Part shown: positions 21,698-31,664 of the stretch, one piece after another | Numbering within the stretch: the stretch's first letter is position 1 | How the letters are laid out: the number at the start of each line of letters is the position of its first letter | Assembly (NCBI RefSeq): GCF_000218235.1 | Contig: NZ_GL945017.1 | Span: 3,270,155 to 3,334,154, forward strand | Length of the DNA stretch: 64,000 nucleotides | DNA from: Hallella multisaccharivorax DSM 17128 | GTDB lineage: Bacteria > Bacteroidota > Bacteroidia > Bacteroidales > Bacteroidaceae | Reading direction: 5' to 3' | Notes under the pieces: generated by a model | The model's database searches: none | Told to the model about the DNA's origin: nothing | Seen by the model: the letters and a program-made list of their open reading frames with translations, nothing else | Made by a program: the position numbers and the translations under genes

Positions 21698-23512
21698 TTA
21701 CTTGATACCGAGTTGTGCTTTCTTCCATGCCTCGTTATGGACGAGGTACAGATGAAGTTCTGCGAGATACCAATAAGAAGTACCGCCACCATTAAGGATA
21801 TTGGTGCCTTTCTTGTGTTGAATTGGCACGAAGAGCAGGTGCGTCAACTTAGCTGTCGTTGTGACATTGTCAAGAGGCTCACCCACACCATTCACAGAAC
21901 GATAGGTGATAGTATTCAGCGCTTTATCTGAAGAGGTGAAAGCATTGGCAGATCCATAGATTTCTGCCTTTTTGGGATTTCGGTCATCGCTGCTTACTTT
22001 ACGCTCATCGAAGTTGATGAAGAACGTACCGGTGATAGGCTCATCAAGCGTGATTTCAATATAAGGATGTGGATCAGAAGTCTTGCCTGATGTACTCGTC
22101 TGGAAGTAGGTAGACTTGCTTCCATCAACAGCACAGCTCACTTCATGACCAGCCTTGAAAGAGTTCGTGGTGACCATATCAGCCTTCAAAGGCACCTCAA
22201 CATTATCTGTCCACTCTCTAGCAACAGCAGCCGTTTTGGAAGCCACGTTTTGTGTCTTTTTACCACGCAAGCCTTCAGTAGTAACGGTGATCGTGTAGTC
22301 GCCGGCAAACCTGTAAACATCATCCAATGTGCAAGAAGTAGCTATGTTGTCCAGTGTCTTCGTAGAAACAGGAATACCCGTAAGCTTTGATGTAGCTGTG
22401 ACGATAATCTTATCGTAGTCAACTTCATCTGGTGCCGTCCACTTGATAGCGAAAGAGCCGGCACCCGGAGTAACGCTCAGGTTAGAGACTCCTGTAGGAT
22501 TGATATTCTGGAAGGCCTCCTGCGTGATATGTATAGTAAACGACTGTGCAGTACCACTTGATGGCGTACAAACGACATCGGCAGAACGTGTAGCATCCGT
22601 AGAGTTGATCTTCGACGTGAAGCGAAGCTCAGAGCCACTCGTCTTATTGATCTTGCTGTCATAAGTCAGCCAACTCTTGGCATCCTCTGGAACCGTGATG
22701 GTATAAGTGCCATCAGCAGATGTACGCTGGAACGGTACACGATAAGTGCGTGGAAGGTCAAGCATATTGACACTCACCACCCTATCAGTTGTATTGGACG
22801 GATAGACACCACGAACCTTCAGGCCCTTAGCCGACTGAACGAGGAGAACATTGATTGTAGCATCCCAGTCGTCAGAGCTCTGTAGCTGCATGGTGCAGTA
22901 GCGGTCAGACGATGTAGCGTTCTTATCAAGATCAAGATGTAGTTTGACCGTTCCATTGTCCTTAACCGTCTTCGTTGTATCGAGATGGACGAAGTTGACA
23001 GTATCAGGCACTACGATATGGTCAATATTGAGGTTGGTCTCTACGGGGATATCTAATGAGGTCGTTGAATTCTCAAGATAAGCCGTGTAGACACCGTCAC
23101 GGTTGAAGAAAGGATCTTGTTCGGGCACAGTCAGCACACTCTGTGTACCCATCTGTACAACCTGAATCTCGTAAGATGACTTGTCACCATGAGCAATGGT
23201 CACCTTGCCCTGACGTTTCTTGAATCCTGTATAGCCTGGAGCTGTAACGGTTACGCCGGAGCCATCCGATTTCTTTTCCACTGTCAACCATATGGCATTG
23301 GAAGTAGCAGTCCACTCATCTAGAGCCACATTGGTCTTGACAGTAATGTCATGTGTGCCGCCTTCTTTGTCAAAGGCAATTGTCTGCTGTGAAGAATGCG
23401 GCACCTCCAGCTCTTTATCCGTGAAGTCTGTATCATAGTCTGTAGAGCAGGATGCAAGTCCAAGCGCACCTACAAACAAGACCGACAGAATCGTTTGAAT
23501 ATTTATTTTCAT
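21698..23512 (-). CDS. BACON-domain surface lipoprotein with C-terminal discoidin-like domain
   Basis: This 604-residue protein has an SPII signal with lipobox LASC (MKINIQTILSVLFVGALGLASC). Residues of about 40-125 are a BACON domain (ITVKTNVALDEWTATSNAIW, GKVTIAHGDKSSYEIQVVQM). Two further BACON-like or Ig-like beta domains follow (to about 330), then an FN3 stretch (NPTGVSNLSVTPGAGSFAIK; then WTAP). Finally, about 430-600 is a discoidin-like domain (VDGSKSTYFQTSTSG, PHPYIEITLDEPI, YWYLAELHLYLV). It is the last gene of the SusC/D operon, in the place of SusE/F, so it probably binds glycan at the cell surface. BACON domains are often linked with mucin binding, but here that is inference. Confidence 0.82.
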   Translation of the reverse strand: MKINIQTILSVLFVGALGLASCSTDYDTDFTDKELEVPHSSQQTIAFDKEGGTHDITVKTNVALDEWTATSNAIWLTVEKKSDGSGVTVTAPGYTGFKKRQGKVTIAHGDKSSYEIQVVQMGTQSVLTVPEQDPFFNRDGVYTAYLENSTTSLDIPVETNLNIDHIVVPDTVNFVHLDTTKTVKDNGTVKLHLDLDKNATSSDRYCTMQLQSSDDWDATINVLLVQSAKGLKVRGVYPSNTTDRVVSVNMLDLPRTYRVPFQRTSADGTYTITVPEDAKSWLTYDSKINKTSGSELRFTSKINSTDATRSADVVCTPSSGTAQSFTIHITQEAFQNINPTGVSNLSVTPGAGSFAIKWTAPDEVDYDKIIVTATSKLTGIPVSTKTLDNIATSCTLDDVYRFAGDYTITVTTEGLRGKKTQNVASKTAAVAREWTDNVEVPLKADMVTTNSFKAGHEVSCAVDGSKSTYFQTSTSGKTSDPHPYIEITLDEPITGTFFINFDERKVSSDDRNPKKAEIYGSANAFTSSDKALNTITYRSVNGVGEPLDNVTTTAKLTHLLFVPIQHKKGTNILNGGGTSYWYLAELHLYLVHNEAWKKAQLGIK

Positions 23513-23545
23513 TGTGTATCAAATTATTAATTCGGAAGAATCCTA

Positions 23546-24613
23546 TTAAAGTTGATCAGCACGTGGATTGTACTGGTAACGCATCTTGCAGAGCACCTCT
23601 TTCCACGGGCCGGGCGTCCATGTACCGTCCTTCTGCTTAATGTTTGTCAAGATACGGTACTTATAGTGGAGACGGAACTCTTTATAATAAGTGGCATTGG
23701 AAGAGGCACTTCCGCCAATCTTATTCAGGAGGAACGTGTTGTCATACTCACCATAAGGTGTCAGCGTCTCTACCTCCAGAGAATCGCTCTTGTAAGGCTT
23801 GATAGAGATATTGTAAGCATCTGGATTAGTAGCTGTCTGGCTATTTACTGTGACAATGATGCTCTTGACATTGATGTCATGCAAAGCTTTTGTATAGTCG
23901 GAATAACTCTCGTCACCAGCAAGAAAGCGTACGGAATGTGCATCGATAGAGAATGCACGAACTGTATTCGTCGGGCGTGCTACACTCTTGGTATTATTAT
24001 TGATAACCTGAGTGCCTGTCAACTGATAGTTATACGCAGTGGCTGTTGAAGCATAGTCATTCTTCCACGTAATCTTCAGAAGGACATGGTCGAGACGCGA
24101 GTCCAGCTTATTGTTATCCGTAGCGATAGCCTCGGCATCGTGCTGAATAATCTTATAGTCGAGGAAATAAGTACTATCCGGTGACAACTTATCCAGATTT
24201 TTCAGCTTAATATCGAACGTGCACTTGTTCGTACCAGCCGAAATCGTTCCGGAGAGAGAAGAATCCTCATAGTATTCAGCAGGAAGGAGGTGCGCAAACT
24301 TTGAAGAGTCGACATCGAAGTTCGATTTGTTATAGGCATTGAAGAGGGAATCGTCGTGCGCCACTGTCACGTGATAGTCTCTGTCGGCAAGCAGAGAGCC
24401 ACTAAGCGTGGCGACTAGCTTGATAGAGGCCGTCCCATCCTCCACCGCAGACAGGTTGACTGTGGTACGGTCATAGATGCGGTCACTTCCTGCCATCAAC
24501 GACACTTTGTGGGGATAAACGTTCTGGTCAAAGTCGTAGTTGTTGCAAGAGGTCACAATGGGTGTAACAAGCGCTGCAACAAAGGCCAGACCTATAAAAT
24601 TTATTATGTTCAT
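23546..24613 (-). CDS. DUF1735-type (BT_3987-like) surface lipoprotein
   Basis: This 355-residue lipoprotein starts MNIINFIGLAFVAALVTP, with a Cys in TSCNNYDF as the probable lipidation site. The frame extends to an upstream TTG, but the ATG at 24613 gives the proper signal peptide. The N-terminal half (VSLMAGSDRIYDRTTVNLSA, then YHVTVAHDDSLFNAYN and LLPAEYYEDSS) has the DUF1735 pattern: beta-sandwich, 'YN', 'LP..YY'. The rest is beta-rich and unassigned. It sits 35 bp after SusD and 33 bp before BACON, where surface glycan-binding proteins are usual. No enzymatic motif is visible. Confidence 0.78.
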   Translation of the reverse strand: MNIINFIGLAFVAALVTPIVTSCNNYDFDQNVYPHKVSLMAGSDRIYDRTTVNLSAVEDGTASIKLVATLSGSLLADRDYHVTVAHDDSLFNAYNKSNFDVDSSKFAHLLPAEYYEDSSLSGTISAGTNKCTFDIKLKNLDKLSPDSTYFLDYKIIQHDAEAIATDNNKLDSRLDHVLLKITWKNDYASTATAYNYQLTGTQVINNNTKSVARPTNTVRAFSIDAHSVRFLAGDESYSDYTKALHDINVKSIIVTVNSQTATNPDAYNISIKPYKSDSLEVETLTPYGEYDNTFLLNKIGGSASSNATYYKEFRLHYKYRILTNIKQKDGTWTPGPWKEVLCKMRYQYNPRADQL

Positions 24614-24648
24614 TTTCAAGAGATTTATCAAAAGTTAACGTACAAGAA

Positions 24649-26685
24649 TTAACGTGACCAACCGGGATTCTGGTCCATCTTCGGACTCTTCAAGAGCTCA
24701 GAATGTTTCAGTGGGAGGAACACCATTCGCATGAGAGCTTTACGATCACGGATATTCTGCTCATTGATGGAGACCAAGCTAAAGAATTCTCCATCTTTCT
24801 TTCCATTAATGTTACCCGATGCATAAACGTTTAGACCTCTCCAGTTGAAAGACTCTGCGTCATCCGTGAAGTAAGTGCCCCAACGACGAGTGTCAAAGTA
24901 GCGATAGCCCTCATCGAAGAGTTCACACTGACGCTCGTTCTTAATGACTGCATCGAAAGCATCCTCACTGGCAAGCGTTGCGGCATCTACACCAGGAAGA
25001 CCGACACGATAACGGATCATATTGAATTGCTTTGCCATCTCATCGGTATTGTGAGTCACAGTGACATCCACGAGGTTACCATTTGAATCCCATGTCTGTA
25101 CCTGCTCTGACCCTGTGACATGATTAGTGGCTTCACAATATTCCAGCAATACTTCAGCATAACGGATGATGGGGAACGGCTTGCTGATCGTTGCAGCGCC
25201 GTCCTTTCCGTGCCAGGAATCATCGGGATGGATATACTTGAAGGGCACATAACCAGTGACGTTGTAATCGTTCGGGTTATTACCGGCAGCATTCTTTCCT
25301 GCCTTGGTATCATCCGTCGAGTACCAGAAAGTCTGGTTGTTGTAGTTACCATCCGTACAACTGTTCATCTGCCAGATACGGCCAGGGAAACCGATGCTTG
25401 CATAGAAACGGGCTGAACGATTTTCGTACATCATAGGCGTACCACTGGCAAACTTGCAATCACCATAAGTCTTCGTTGTAGCTTTTTCGCTGAGGTCATC
25501 CTTATATAGAGGAGACTCGGAAGGCTTCTTACCATCCTTCATCAGGAAGCAGTCGATGACACGCTGAGGAATAGACATACCACCCCAGCCGCCATAGTTA
25601 ACGGGGAAAGAGTGCTTAGTGTAGGTTAGGACAGGAGAAGAAGACTCTTCTGCCCAGATGAACTCACGGTTTACCTTAGCCATATCCTCACCGTTGAACA
25701 TGTCGGCAAAAGAATGATACGGGTCGATATCGCCGGCTCCATCAGGGAAAGCAGCGGTAGGAACACTCTCATCGAGCGGGTAAGGATTGTCTTTATTCTT
25801 CTCCACGGTATGCAGTCTGTAATAACCCATGTCTATAACTTGCTGAGCAGCGGCGGCAGCGACAGCCCAGCGCTTAGGATCGTAGGTCTGATTGACATAG
25901 TAAGTACCATCACTCTTACGCTGCCAAGAGCCGAAACAACGCTTGGCATAGATTCCTCCGTTGAACGTAGGAGAAGCCTGGATAAGGCGCAGACGGGCAA
26001 TCAAAGCCAAGGCTGTGCCTTTGGTCGGTCTTCCGAAATAAGCGGTCGACTGATCCTGAGGTTTCTTCAGACCCTTGAGCGACTGAGCAAACTCATTGCA
26101 GATATAGTCGATCGATTCGTCCATCGTTGAACGCTCACGATCGTAATACTCTGCACCCTCTGAAGTAGACACAATCTCATCACCGACGATCAGACACGGG
26201 CCCCAGTTCATCAATAAGTTATAATAAGCATATCCGCGAAGGAAATGCACCATAGCCTTGTACTCAGTACGGTCACCCTCTTTCATGTCTCCGACTTTGT
26301 CGACATTAGCTAACATTCGGTTGCAACGGTTGATGACCTTGTACATCTGATACCACAGACTCCAATTTGGCACGTTCTCAGAATTGACATTACCCACAGT
26401 GAACTGTGCACCCCAGAATTCTGAGGTCTGCCAACGGACACAGATCTCGTCTGATGCCGTCTCACCGGGGGTCCACGAGCTACCCCAGATGTTACCGGGA
26501 TCAGGAAACATCGTCGGCGTATAATAGAGGTAGCCATTGGCATTCTGTGCGGAATGGAAGATGGAGTCCTCCTTGAAAATGGCGTTGAAGTTGTCGTCCT
26601 GGTCGAGGAAGCTACAAGAGGAGGTAGCAAAGAGGCCCGTAAACAGCGTAGCAACAGCTCCAACAAGGAAAATATGTTTTTTCAT
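24649..26685 (-). CDS. SusD/RagB-family surface glycan-binding lipoprotein
   Basis: This 678-residue lipoprotein has lipobox SSC (FATSSCSFLDQDDN). SusD-like features are the early IFHSAQNANGYLYY, the TPR-like helices with YKAMVHFLRGYAYYNLLMNW, the central FGRPTKGTALALIARLRLIQ, and the C-terminal RYAEVLLEYCEATN and IKNERQCELFDEGYRYFDTR blocks. It forms the lid of the SusC transporter on the outer surface. It follows SusC by 40 bp. It is longer than the common 500-600 residues, as in SusD proteins for branched host glycans, but its ligand cannot be told from sequence. Confidence 0.93.
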   Translation of the reverse strand: MKKHIFLVGAVATLFTGLFATSSCSFLDQDDNFNAIFKEDSIFHSAQNANGYLYYTPTMFPDPGNIWGSSWTPGETASDEICVRWQTSEFWGAQFTVGNVNSENVPNWSLWYQMYKVINRCNRMLANVDKVGDMKEGDRTEYKAMVHFLRGYAYYNLLMNWGPCLIVGDEIVSTSEGAEYYDRERSTMDESIDYICNEFAQSLKGLKKPQDQSTAYFGRPTKGTALALIARLRLIQASPTFNGGIYAKRCFGSWQRKSDGTYYVNQTYDPKRWAVAAAAAQQVIDMGYYRLHTVEKNKDNPYPLDESVPTAAFPDGAGDIDPYHSFADMFNGEDMAKVNREFIWAEESSSPVLTYTKHSFPVNYGGWGGMSIPQRVIDCFLMKDGKKPSESPLYKDDLSEKATTKTYGDCKFASGTPMMYENRSARFYASIGFPGRIWQMNSCTDGNYNNQTFWYSTDDTKAGKNAAGNNPNDYNVTGYVPFKYIHPDDSWHGKDGAATISKPFPIIRYAEVLLEYCEATNHVTGSEQVQTWDSNGNLVDVTVTHNTDEMAKQFNMIRYRVGLPGVDAATLASEDAFDAVIKNERQCELFDEGYRYFDTRRWGTYFTDDAESFNWRGLNVYASGNINGKKDGEFFSLVSINEQNIRDRKALMRMVFLPLKHSELLKSPKMDQNPGWSR

Positions 26686-26725
26686 TCTGTTTTCTTATTA
26701 TTATATCGTTCATAAATGACGATCA

Positions 26726-29700
26726 TCAGAAGCGGAAGTAAAGCTGGAGTGAGTAGGTCGTCGGGATTGGGTAAGCCGCACCGTTGTACCAAGCCTGCTC
26801 AGGGTCGAAATACTTCACACTGTCAATCGTGAAGAGATTATTGATGACGAAGTCGGTCTCGAGAGAGGACAATCCGCAAGCCTTCAACCATTTGCGATGA
26901 CGGAAGACATAACGGAAGTTCAGCTCTTGGAAGCGCAGGAAGGAACCATCCTCACGCCAGAAAGTAGAGAGCTGACCGTTGTTTGTATTACTGCCATAAG
27001 ACAGACGCGGGAACATAGCATTGGGGTTCTCTGTTGAGGGATCGCCGGAGTACCAAGCGGGTGTCCAGCGGTTCTTGGGATTGTTGACCATCTTAAGCAC
27101 ATTACCCATCTCACCATTATAGAACGGAATCCAACCGGCATCATAGCCCATGCCTACACGGTAATATTTCACGCCGGCATTGCCTTTGAAGAGCAAGCTC
27201 AATGTGAAGTCCTTATAGTTGAACTCACCACCGAAGCCATACATCACACGCGGCACATTATTTGAATAGGACAATGGCACCTTATCATCACTGTTGATGA
27301 TGCCATCACCATTGACATCACGATACTTAATGTCACCGGGACGGACGGTACCGAGATAAGACGATTGGTCTGCACTTGTTGCTATATCCACCTTGTCCTT
27401 GAAGAGTCCCTCTGCGATATAACCACGGAGTATTCCATAAGGCATACCTGTTTGGCTCTGATAGTCGTAAGCCAACTTGTTCTCTTCGTAGTAATCGATG
27501 ATGTTCTGCGACCAAGTGTAGTTGGCACGAATAGTGAAGTCCATGTTTCTGTTAATCTTATGGTAAAAAGAGAAGTTGCCATCTGAACCAAAAGAGTGCA
27601 TACGGCCGACATTGGAATACGGATAAGTGACCATACCAGCCCATTCTGGCAGTGTGACTCGTCTCTGGAAGATATGGTCACGCGTATCACGGAAGAAGTC
27701 CACCGTCAGTTTCACTGCGTCATTGAAGAAGTTAGCATCAACACCTATATCAAACTTCTTAGCTACCTCCCATTTGAGATTATTTGCACCTTGTTGTGTC
27801 TCAATAATGCCGCTGCCGTTGTAACCCCATGTCGTACCTGCTCTATTGTTGATAATGGTCAGATACGGGAAACGTGTATTCGAGATGTTATCGTTACCGG
27901 CAAGACCATAAGAGCCACGGATCTTGAAAAAACTGATGAACGGCAACGTCTCCTGTACCCATTTATAAGATGTCGGCACCCAACCAAGAGCGATAGACGG
28001 GAAGAAACCGAAACGTTCTCCCTTAGGAAAGAGGTCTGAACCTGTATAACCGAAGTTGGCATCAAGAAAGTATGTATCGTTGTATCCGTAAGAAAGACGA
28101 CCGGAGAGGTTCTGACGTCGCTTAGGAATAGCGGAGATACCGAGTTGATCAGAGCTACCCCAGTCTGACTGCTTCTGGTCTTCCATATAATAAAAGAGGA
28201 GGGCACCAATATTGTGGAATCCTAATTTCTTATTATAGTCGAGCTTAGCTTCGAGATAGTATTTACGCCATGTGACATCAGAGCTTGAATACCTCATATC
28301 CGTCTGTTTCTGACGCAAAGTCTTAATAAGCTCACCCGTAGACGAACGTCCTGTAGCACGATAGTAGTCTGGAGTGACCAGACGTCGCTCATTGAAGTTG
28401 GAAGTGCGGTCATTCATTACCTGTACAGACCCCACGAGCCCCTTAAGAAATCCTGTGAACCGCTGTGTGAACTTGAGCGTAATCATGTTACGTGTCTTAT
28501 CCTGAGAATTGTAACCCTGATAGTTAAGGGCTGCGAAAGGAGACACAAGGTCATTCTGACCGTAGGTTGGCAGTGTGCCGTCGGCGTATGTAACAGGGAA
28601 CATCAACGGATTGAGCTGAAGCACGTCAGACCACACCTGATTGGTTGTTTTGCCACCGGGAGTGGTATAGTTGGACACATTTCCGTCAACGCCGAAATAG
28701 AGCTCACTATTCTTAGTGAGATTCATGTTGATATTTGCACGATAGGTCAAGAGGTCATAAGACAGGGGTTTATGGAACTGGTTCTCCTGCTGCTTGTAAG
28801 CGGCACCCTCATGCTGATAACCGATAGAGACGAAGTACTGAGCCACATCACCACCACCACGAGCGCTGGCGTAGTAGTTCTCCTGCAGAGAGTTCTTCTT
28901 CATGATTTGGTCAATCCAGTTAACATTTGGATAGAGCTCAGGATCGAGATTGTTCTGGATGATGTCGAGCTGGATAGGCGTATAGAGGTCTGACTCACCG
29001 GACACGGCACGAGCTTCATTGGCGAGTTTAGCATAGTCATAGGAATTGACATACTCTGGCAAACGCTTGATATGCGAGAGCTTAACCGTAGCACGGGCAG
29101 TAATCTGAATCTTATCCTTACTACCTTTCTTTGTTGTGACAAGCACCACACCATTGGCACCACGCACACCGTAAACGGCAGTAGCAGCAGCATCCTTCAG
29201 CACAGAGATGCTTTCCACGTCATCAACGTCAATGTCATTCAGACTACCCTCAATACCATCGATGAGTACCAAGGCACTGGCTCCAGCACCAAAGGTAGAG
29301 ACACCACGTACCCAGAAGTTGGACAGGTTCTGTCCAGGTTCACCAGAAGTCTGCATTGTAATGACACCGGGCATACGACCACCAATCATGTTGACGAGAG
29401 AAGTACCAGGCGTACGGAGTTCGTCCATATCAATTGTTGACACTGCTCCTACGACAGAGACCTTCTTTTGGGAAGTAAGACCTGTAACAACGACTTCATC
29501 AATATCCTTACCTTTACTCGACTTGAAATGGATCTGAAGAGCAGGCTCATCCTTTAGGATCGTCACCGTCTGCGTTTCCATACCGAGATACTCACACTGA
29601 AGCGTGGCTCCGGGAGCTACCTTCATCTTGAATTTTCCATCAAGGTCCGTCACAGTGCCATTACCCGGAACGTTCTTAATACGAATCGTGGCACCTACAC

Positions 29701-29833
29701 ACGGCTCACCAGTATCATCAAAGACGGTACCGGCTACAAAGAATTGTCTGGTTTGAGCGCTCTGAGAATAAGCATGCGCACTGTAAGTCATGAACGCAAG
29801 TAAGAGAAACAAGACATATAATATTCTTCTCAT
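26726..29833 (-). CDS. SusC/RagA-family TonB-dependent outer-membrane transporter
   Basis: This 1035-residue protein has a signal peptide ending HAYSQ. Residues of about 30-110 are a carboxypeptidase-D-like domain (VAGTVFDDTGEPCVGATIRI), then the SusC box DIDEVVVTGLTSQKK. The plug domain contains WVRGVSTFGAGASALVLIDG and VLKDAAATAVYGVRGANGVV, followed by the beta-barrel ending in LQLYFRF with the terminal aromatic. There is no N-terminal STN domain, so signalling to an anti-sigma factor is unlikely. It imports oligosaccharides with TonB energy and a SusD lid. It is the second gene of the operon, 27 bp after the IPT/NHL lipoprotein, an order less common than SusC first. Confidence 0.95.
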   Translation of the reverse strand: MRRILYVLFLLLAFMTYSAHAYSQSAQTRQFFVAGTVFDDTGEPCVGATIRIKNVPGNGTVTDLDGKFKMKVAPGATLQCEYLGMETQTVTILKDEPALQIHFKSSKGKDIDEVVVTGLTSQKKVSVVGAVSTIDMDELRTPGTSLVNMIGGRMPGVITMQTSGEPGQNLSNFWVRGVSTFGAGASALVLIDGIEGSLNDIDVDDVESISVLKDAAATAVYGVRGANGVVLVTTKKGSKDKIQITARATVKLSHIKRLPEYVNSYDYAKLANEARAVSGESDLYTPIQLDIIQNNLDPELYPNVNWIDQIMKKNSLQENYYASARGGGDVAQYFVSIGYQHEGAAYKQQENQFHKPLSYDLLTYRANINMNLTKNSELYFGVDGNVSNYTTPGGKTTNQVWSDVLQLNPLMFPVTYADGTLPTYGQNDLVSPFAALNYQGYNSQDKTRNMITLKFTQRFTGFLKGLVGSVQVMNDRTSNFNERRLVTPDYYRATGRSSTGELIKTLRQKQTDMRYSSSDVTWRKYYLEAKLDYNKKLGFHNIGALLFYYMEDQKQSDWGSSDQLGISAIPKRRQNLSGRLSYGYNDTYFLDANFGYTGSDLFPKGERFGFFPSIALGWVPTSYKWVQETLPFISFFKIRGSYGLAGNDNISNTRFPYLTIINNRAGTTWGYNGSGIIETQQGANNLKWEVAKKFDIGVDANFFNDAVKLTVDFFRDTRDHIFQRRVTLPEWAGMVTYPYSNVGRMHSFGSDGNFSFYHKINRNMDFTIRANYTWSQNIIDYYEENKLAYDYQSQTGMPYGILRGYIAEGLFKDKVDIATSADQSSYLGTVRPGDIKYRDVNGDGIINSDDKVPLSYSNNVPRVMYGFGGEFNYKDFTLSLLFKGNAGVKYYRVGMGYDAGWIPFYNGEMGNVLKMVNNPKNRWTPAWYSGDPSTENPNAMFPRLSYGSNTNNGQLSTFWREDGSFLRFQELNFRYVFRHRKWLKACGLSSLETDFVINNLFTIDSVKYFDPEQAWYNGAAYPIPTTYSLQLYFRF

Positions 29834-29860
29834 AAATAATAGTTAGTTGAAAAAAATAGG

Positions 29861-31345
29861 TTACTTAATACTCAATTCTCGGATGACTTGATTCTTCATA
29901 TCAGCGATATAGACTTTTTCCCCATCAGAGCTCACCGCAACGCCCATTGGTATATTAAACTTAGCCAGTTCAACACCTCCGTCAGCATAACCACTACTTC
30001 CAGGGACACCGATGGGTGTTGTGACCCTTGCATTAGCTCCTTGCGTTGTATCGATGCTACGAATGCAGTGGTTCTGAGAATCAGCGATATAGAGTCGTCC
30101 ATCCTTAGTGAAGCAAATCTGACGAGGATAGTTGAACTTTGCATTCTTGAGAGAGCCGTCTTCCCATCCTTTACCCTCGGTATAGTTGACAGATCCGTAA
30201 GCTGCTATGCCGGCATAAGGTTCTCCGTGATAGGTAAGAGAGTCTTTGTCTGAAAGCTGGTCGACATCCACATACCATATTTCATGACAATCGGAAAAAG
30301 AGATGAACAAACGGTTAGGCTGGATGGGACTGAAAGCACAATAGCTATCGTTACCGCCTCCGTCTCCGCTCTTACCATTATCTTTTCCGACCTTCTTAAG
30401 CAGAAGCTCAGCCCTGCGCGTCTTAGGATTGATGCGCAGCAACTCTCCATGATACATCACGGTATAAAGCATGTGATCGTTTTTATTGATGACGAAACAG
30501 AACTTGTAGTTCTTGTCATCCAGGGTGGAATAGCCCTCAGGATTGATAAACTGTGTCTTCTTCACAGCATAATCGTTTCCTTTCATCAAAGACCAGTAAA
30601 CACGTCCGCCATCATCAGGCACATACATACCCTCGAAGCCGGGCTCCGTAGAATAGGCTGGGGCATTAATCTTTGAAGAGTTCCAACCATTCTCCTGCAA
30701 AAGCGTTAGCTCATCCTTTTTGGTATCTGCGCGTAGAACGATTCCCTTTACATTCTCATTCTTTTCGTTACGACAGTCCATATAGCCTGTAGAACCATCA
30801 TCAAAACGATGCTCCACAATAAAGATATTGTCCTCATCGTCCACGCAGAGATAACCCGGGGCTGAAAGACTGGATGAAAGCAGCTTATCGCACTTTGTAG
30901 CGTGCGCATCGGTCGTCTGCATACCGACAATCGTTGTCACAGCCGTCTGAGTAATATAACGGAAGTCGCGGCCTGCTCTTCCAAAGATGGTGTCTCCGTT
31001 GATATCACGTGTTACTTCCAATTTAATATTACGCTTGTAAGTGAGACCAGATGGCACATAAGCATACAACCTCTCACCATTGGATGACACGAGACCACCC
31101 TTATGCCTCACTCCATCTTCGTCTACATACCATAGCTTCAACCCTGTCGTATCAGAGCCGAAATTCGAACCTGTGATAATCATGGGGGTTGCTATACCAC
31201 CACTGTCAGGATAGAAATCCTCTATTACAATAGCTTTCGAAGGATCGAAAGCAACCCTGCCCGAATCAGAATTCTTGTCTGAGCATGACATCCATGTCAA
31301 GGATCCTAACAAGGCCAAACCTAAAAAAATTTTTTTACTCTTCAT
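29861..31345 (-). CDS. IPT/TIG plus NHL-repeat lipoprotein, first gene of SusC/D operon
   Basis: This protein of about 494 residues is read from the ATG at 31345 (MKSKKIFLGLALLGS). The frame runs on to a TTG, but the ATG gives a clean SPII signal with lipobox WMSC. Residues of about 40-125 are an IPT/TIG domain (IEDFYPDSGGIATPMIITGS, then NFGSDTTGLKLWYV). The rest is an NHL-type beta-propeller (YLCVDDEDNIFIVEHR, ICFTKDGRLYIADSQNHCIR, GVAVSSDGEKVYIADMKNQV). Such proteins are frequent in PULs and are thought to sit on the cell surface. Its position at the head of the operon, before SusC, suggests it is made in high amount. Glycan binding is inferred. Confidence 0.85.
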   Translation of the reverse strand: MKSKKIFLGLALLGSLTWMSCSDKNSDSGRVAFDPSKAIVIEDFYPDSGGIATPMIITGSNFGSDTTGLKLWYVDEDGVRHKGGLVSSNGERLYAYVPSGLTYKRNIKLEVTRDINGDTIFGRAGRDFRYITQTAVTTIVGMQTTDAHATKCDKLLSSSLSAPGYLCVDDEDNIFIVEHRFDDGSTGYMDCRNEKNENVKGIVLRADTKKDELTLLQENGWNSSKINAPAYSTEPGFEGMYVPDDGGRVYWSLMKGNDYAVKKTQFINPEGYSTLDDKNYKFCFVINKNDHMLYTVMYHGELLRINPKTRRAELLLKKVGKDNGKSGDGGGNDSYCAFSPIQPNRLFISFSDCHEIWYVDVDQLSDKDSLTYHGEPYAGIAAYGSVNYTEGKGWEDGSLKNAKFNYPRQICFTKDGRLYIADSQNHCIRSIDTTQGANARVTTPIGVPGSSGYADGGVELAKFNIPMGVAVSSDGEKVYIADMKNQVIRELSIK

Positions 31346-31398
31346 ATAGATCAATGTTAGTATTTAAGTTGAAGTTTAATTATTTTGATATGTTTCTA

Positions 31399-31406
31399 CA
31401 AAATTA
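31399..31406 (-). promoter_or_regulatory. Candidate promoter of the first SusC/D operon
   Basis: The minus strand reads TAATTTTG (TAnnTTTG), 53 bp before the ATG at 31345, with TTTG about 28 bp further upstream, slightly longer than usual spacing. The surrounding 31350-31625 is very AT-rich and holds no gene. Confidence 0.45.
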
Positions 31407-31630
31407 ATTATTTTATTTATAATACTATTACAATCAAATTAAGTTTAACGTATCTCTTGACAATAATTAACACTAAACGTTAATTATAAGGGGTAAGAAA
31501 ATATAATATAAATATTTTGTTTAATTTTATAGCGTACTTTTCAACAAGTCGAAAACAAAGAGAAGATGTGATATTAATGTCCGTTCGGTCTTGTTATAAT
31601 AATGGAAATATAACAATATACACTGACTAT

Positions 31631-31655
31631 ATGGTCGGCATCTTGTGCCGGCCAT
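31631..31655. terminator. GC-rich hairpin at the end of the GH31 gene
   Basis: ATGGTCGGCA and TGCCGGCCAT pair with one mismatch around a 5-base loop, 10 bp past the GH31 stop. The minus strand lacks a long U tract after it, so termination strength is uncertain. Confidence 0.5.
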
Positions 31656-31664
31656 CTTTATAGA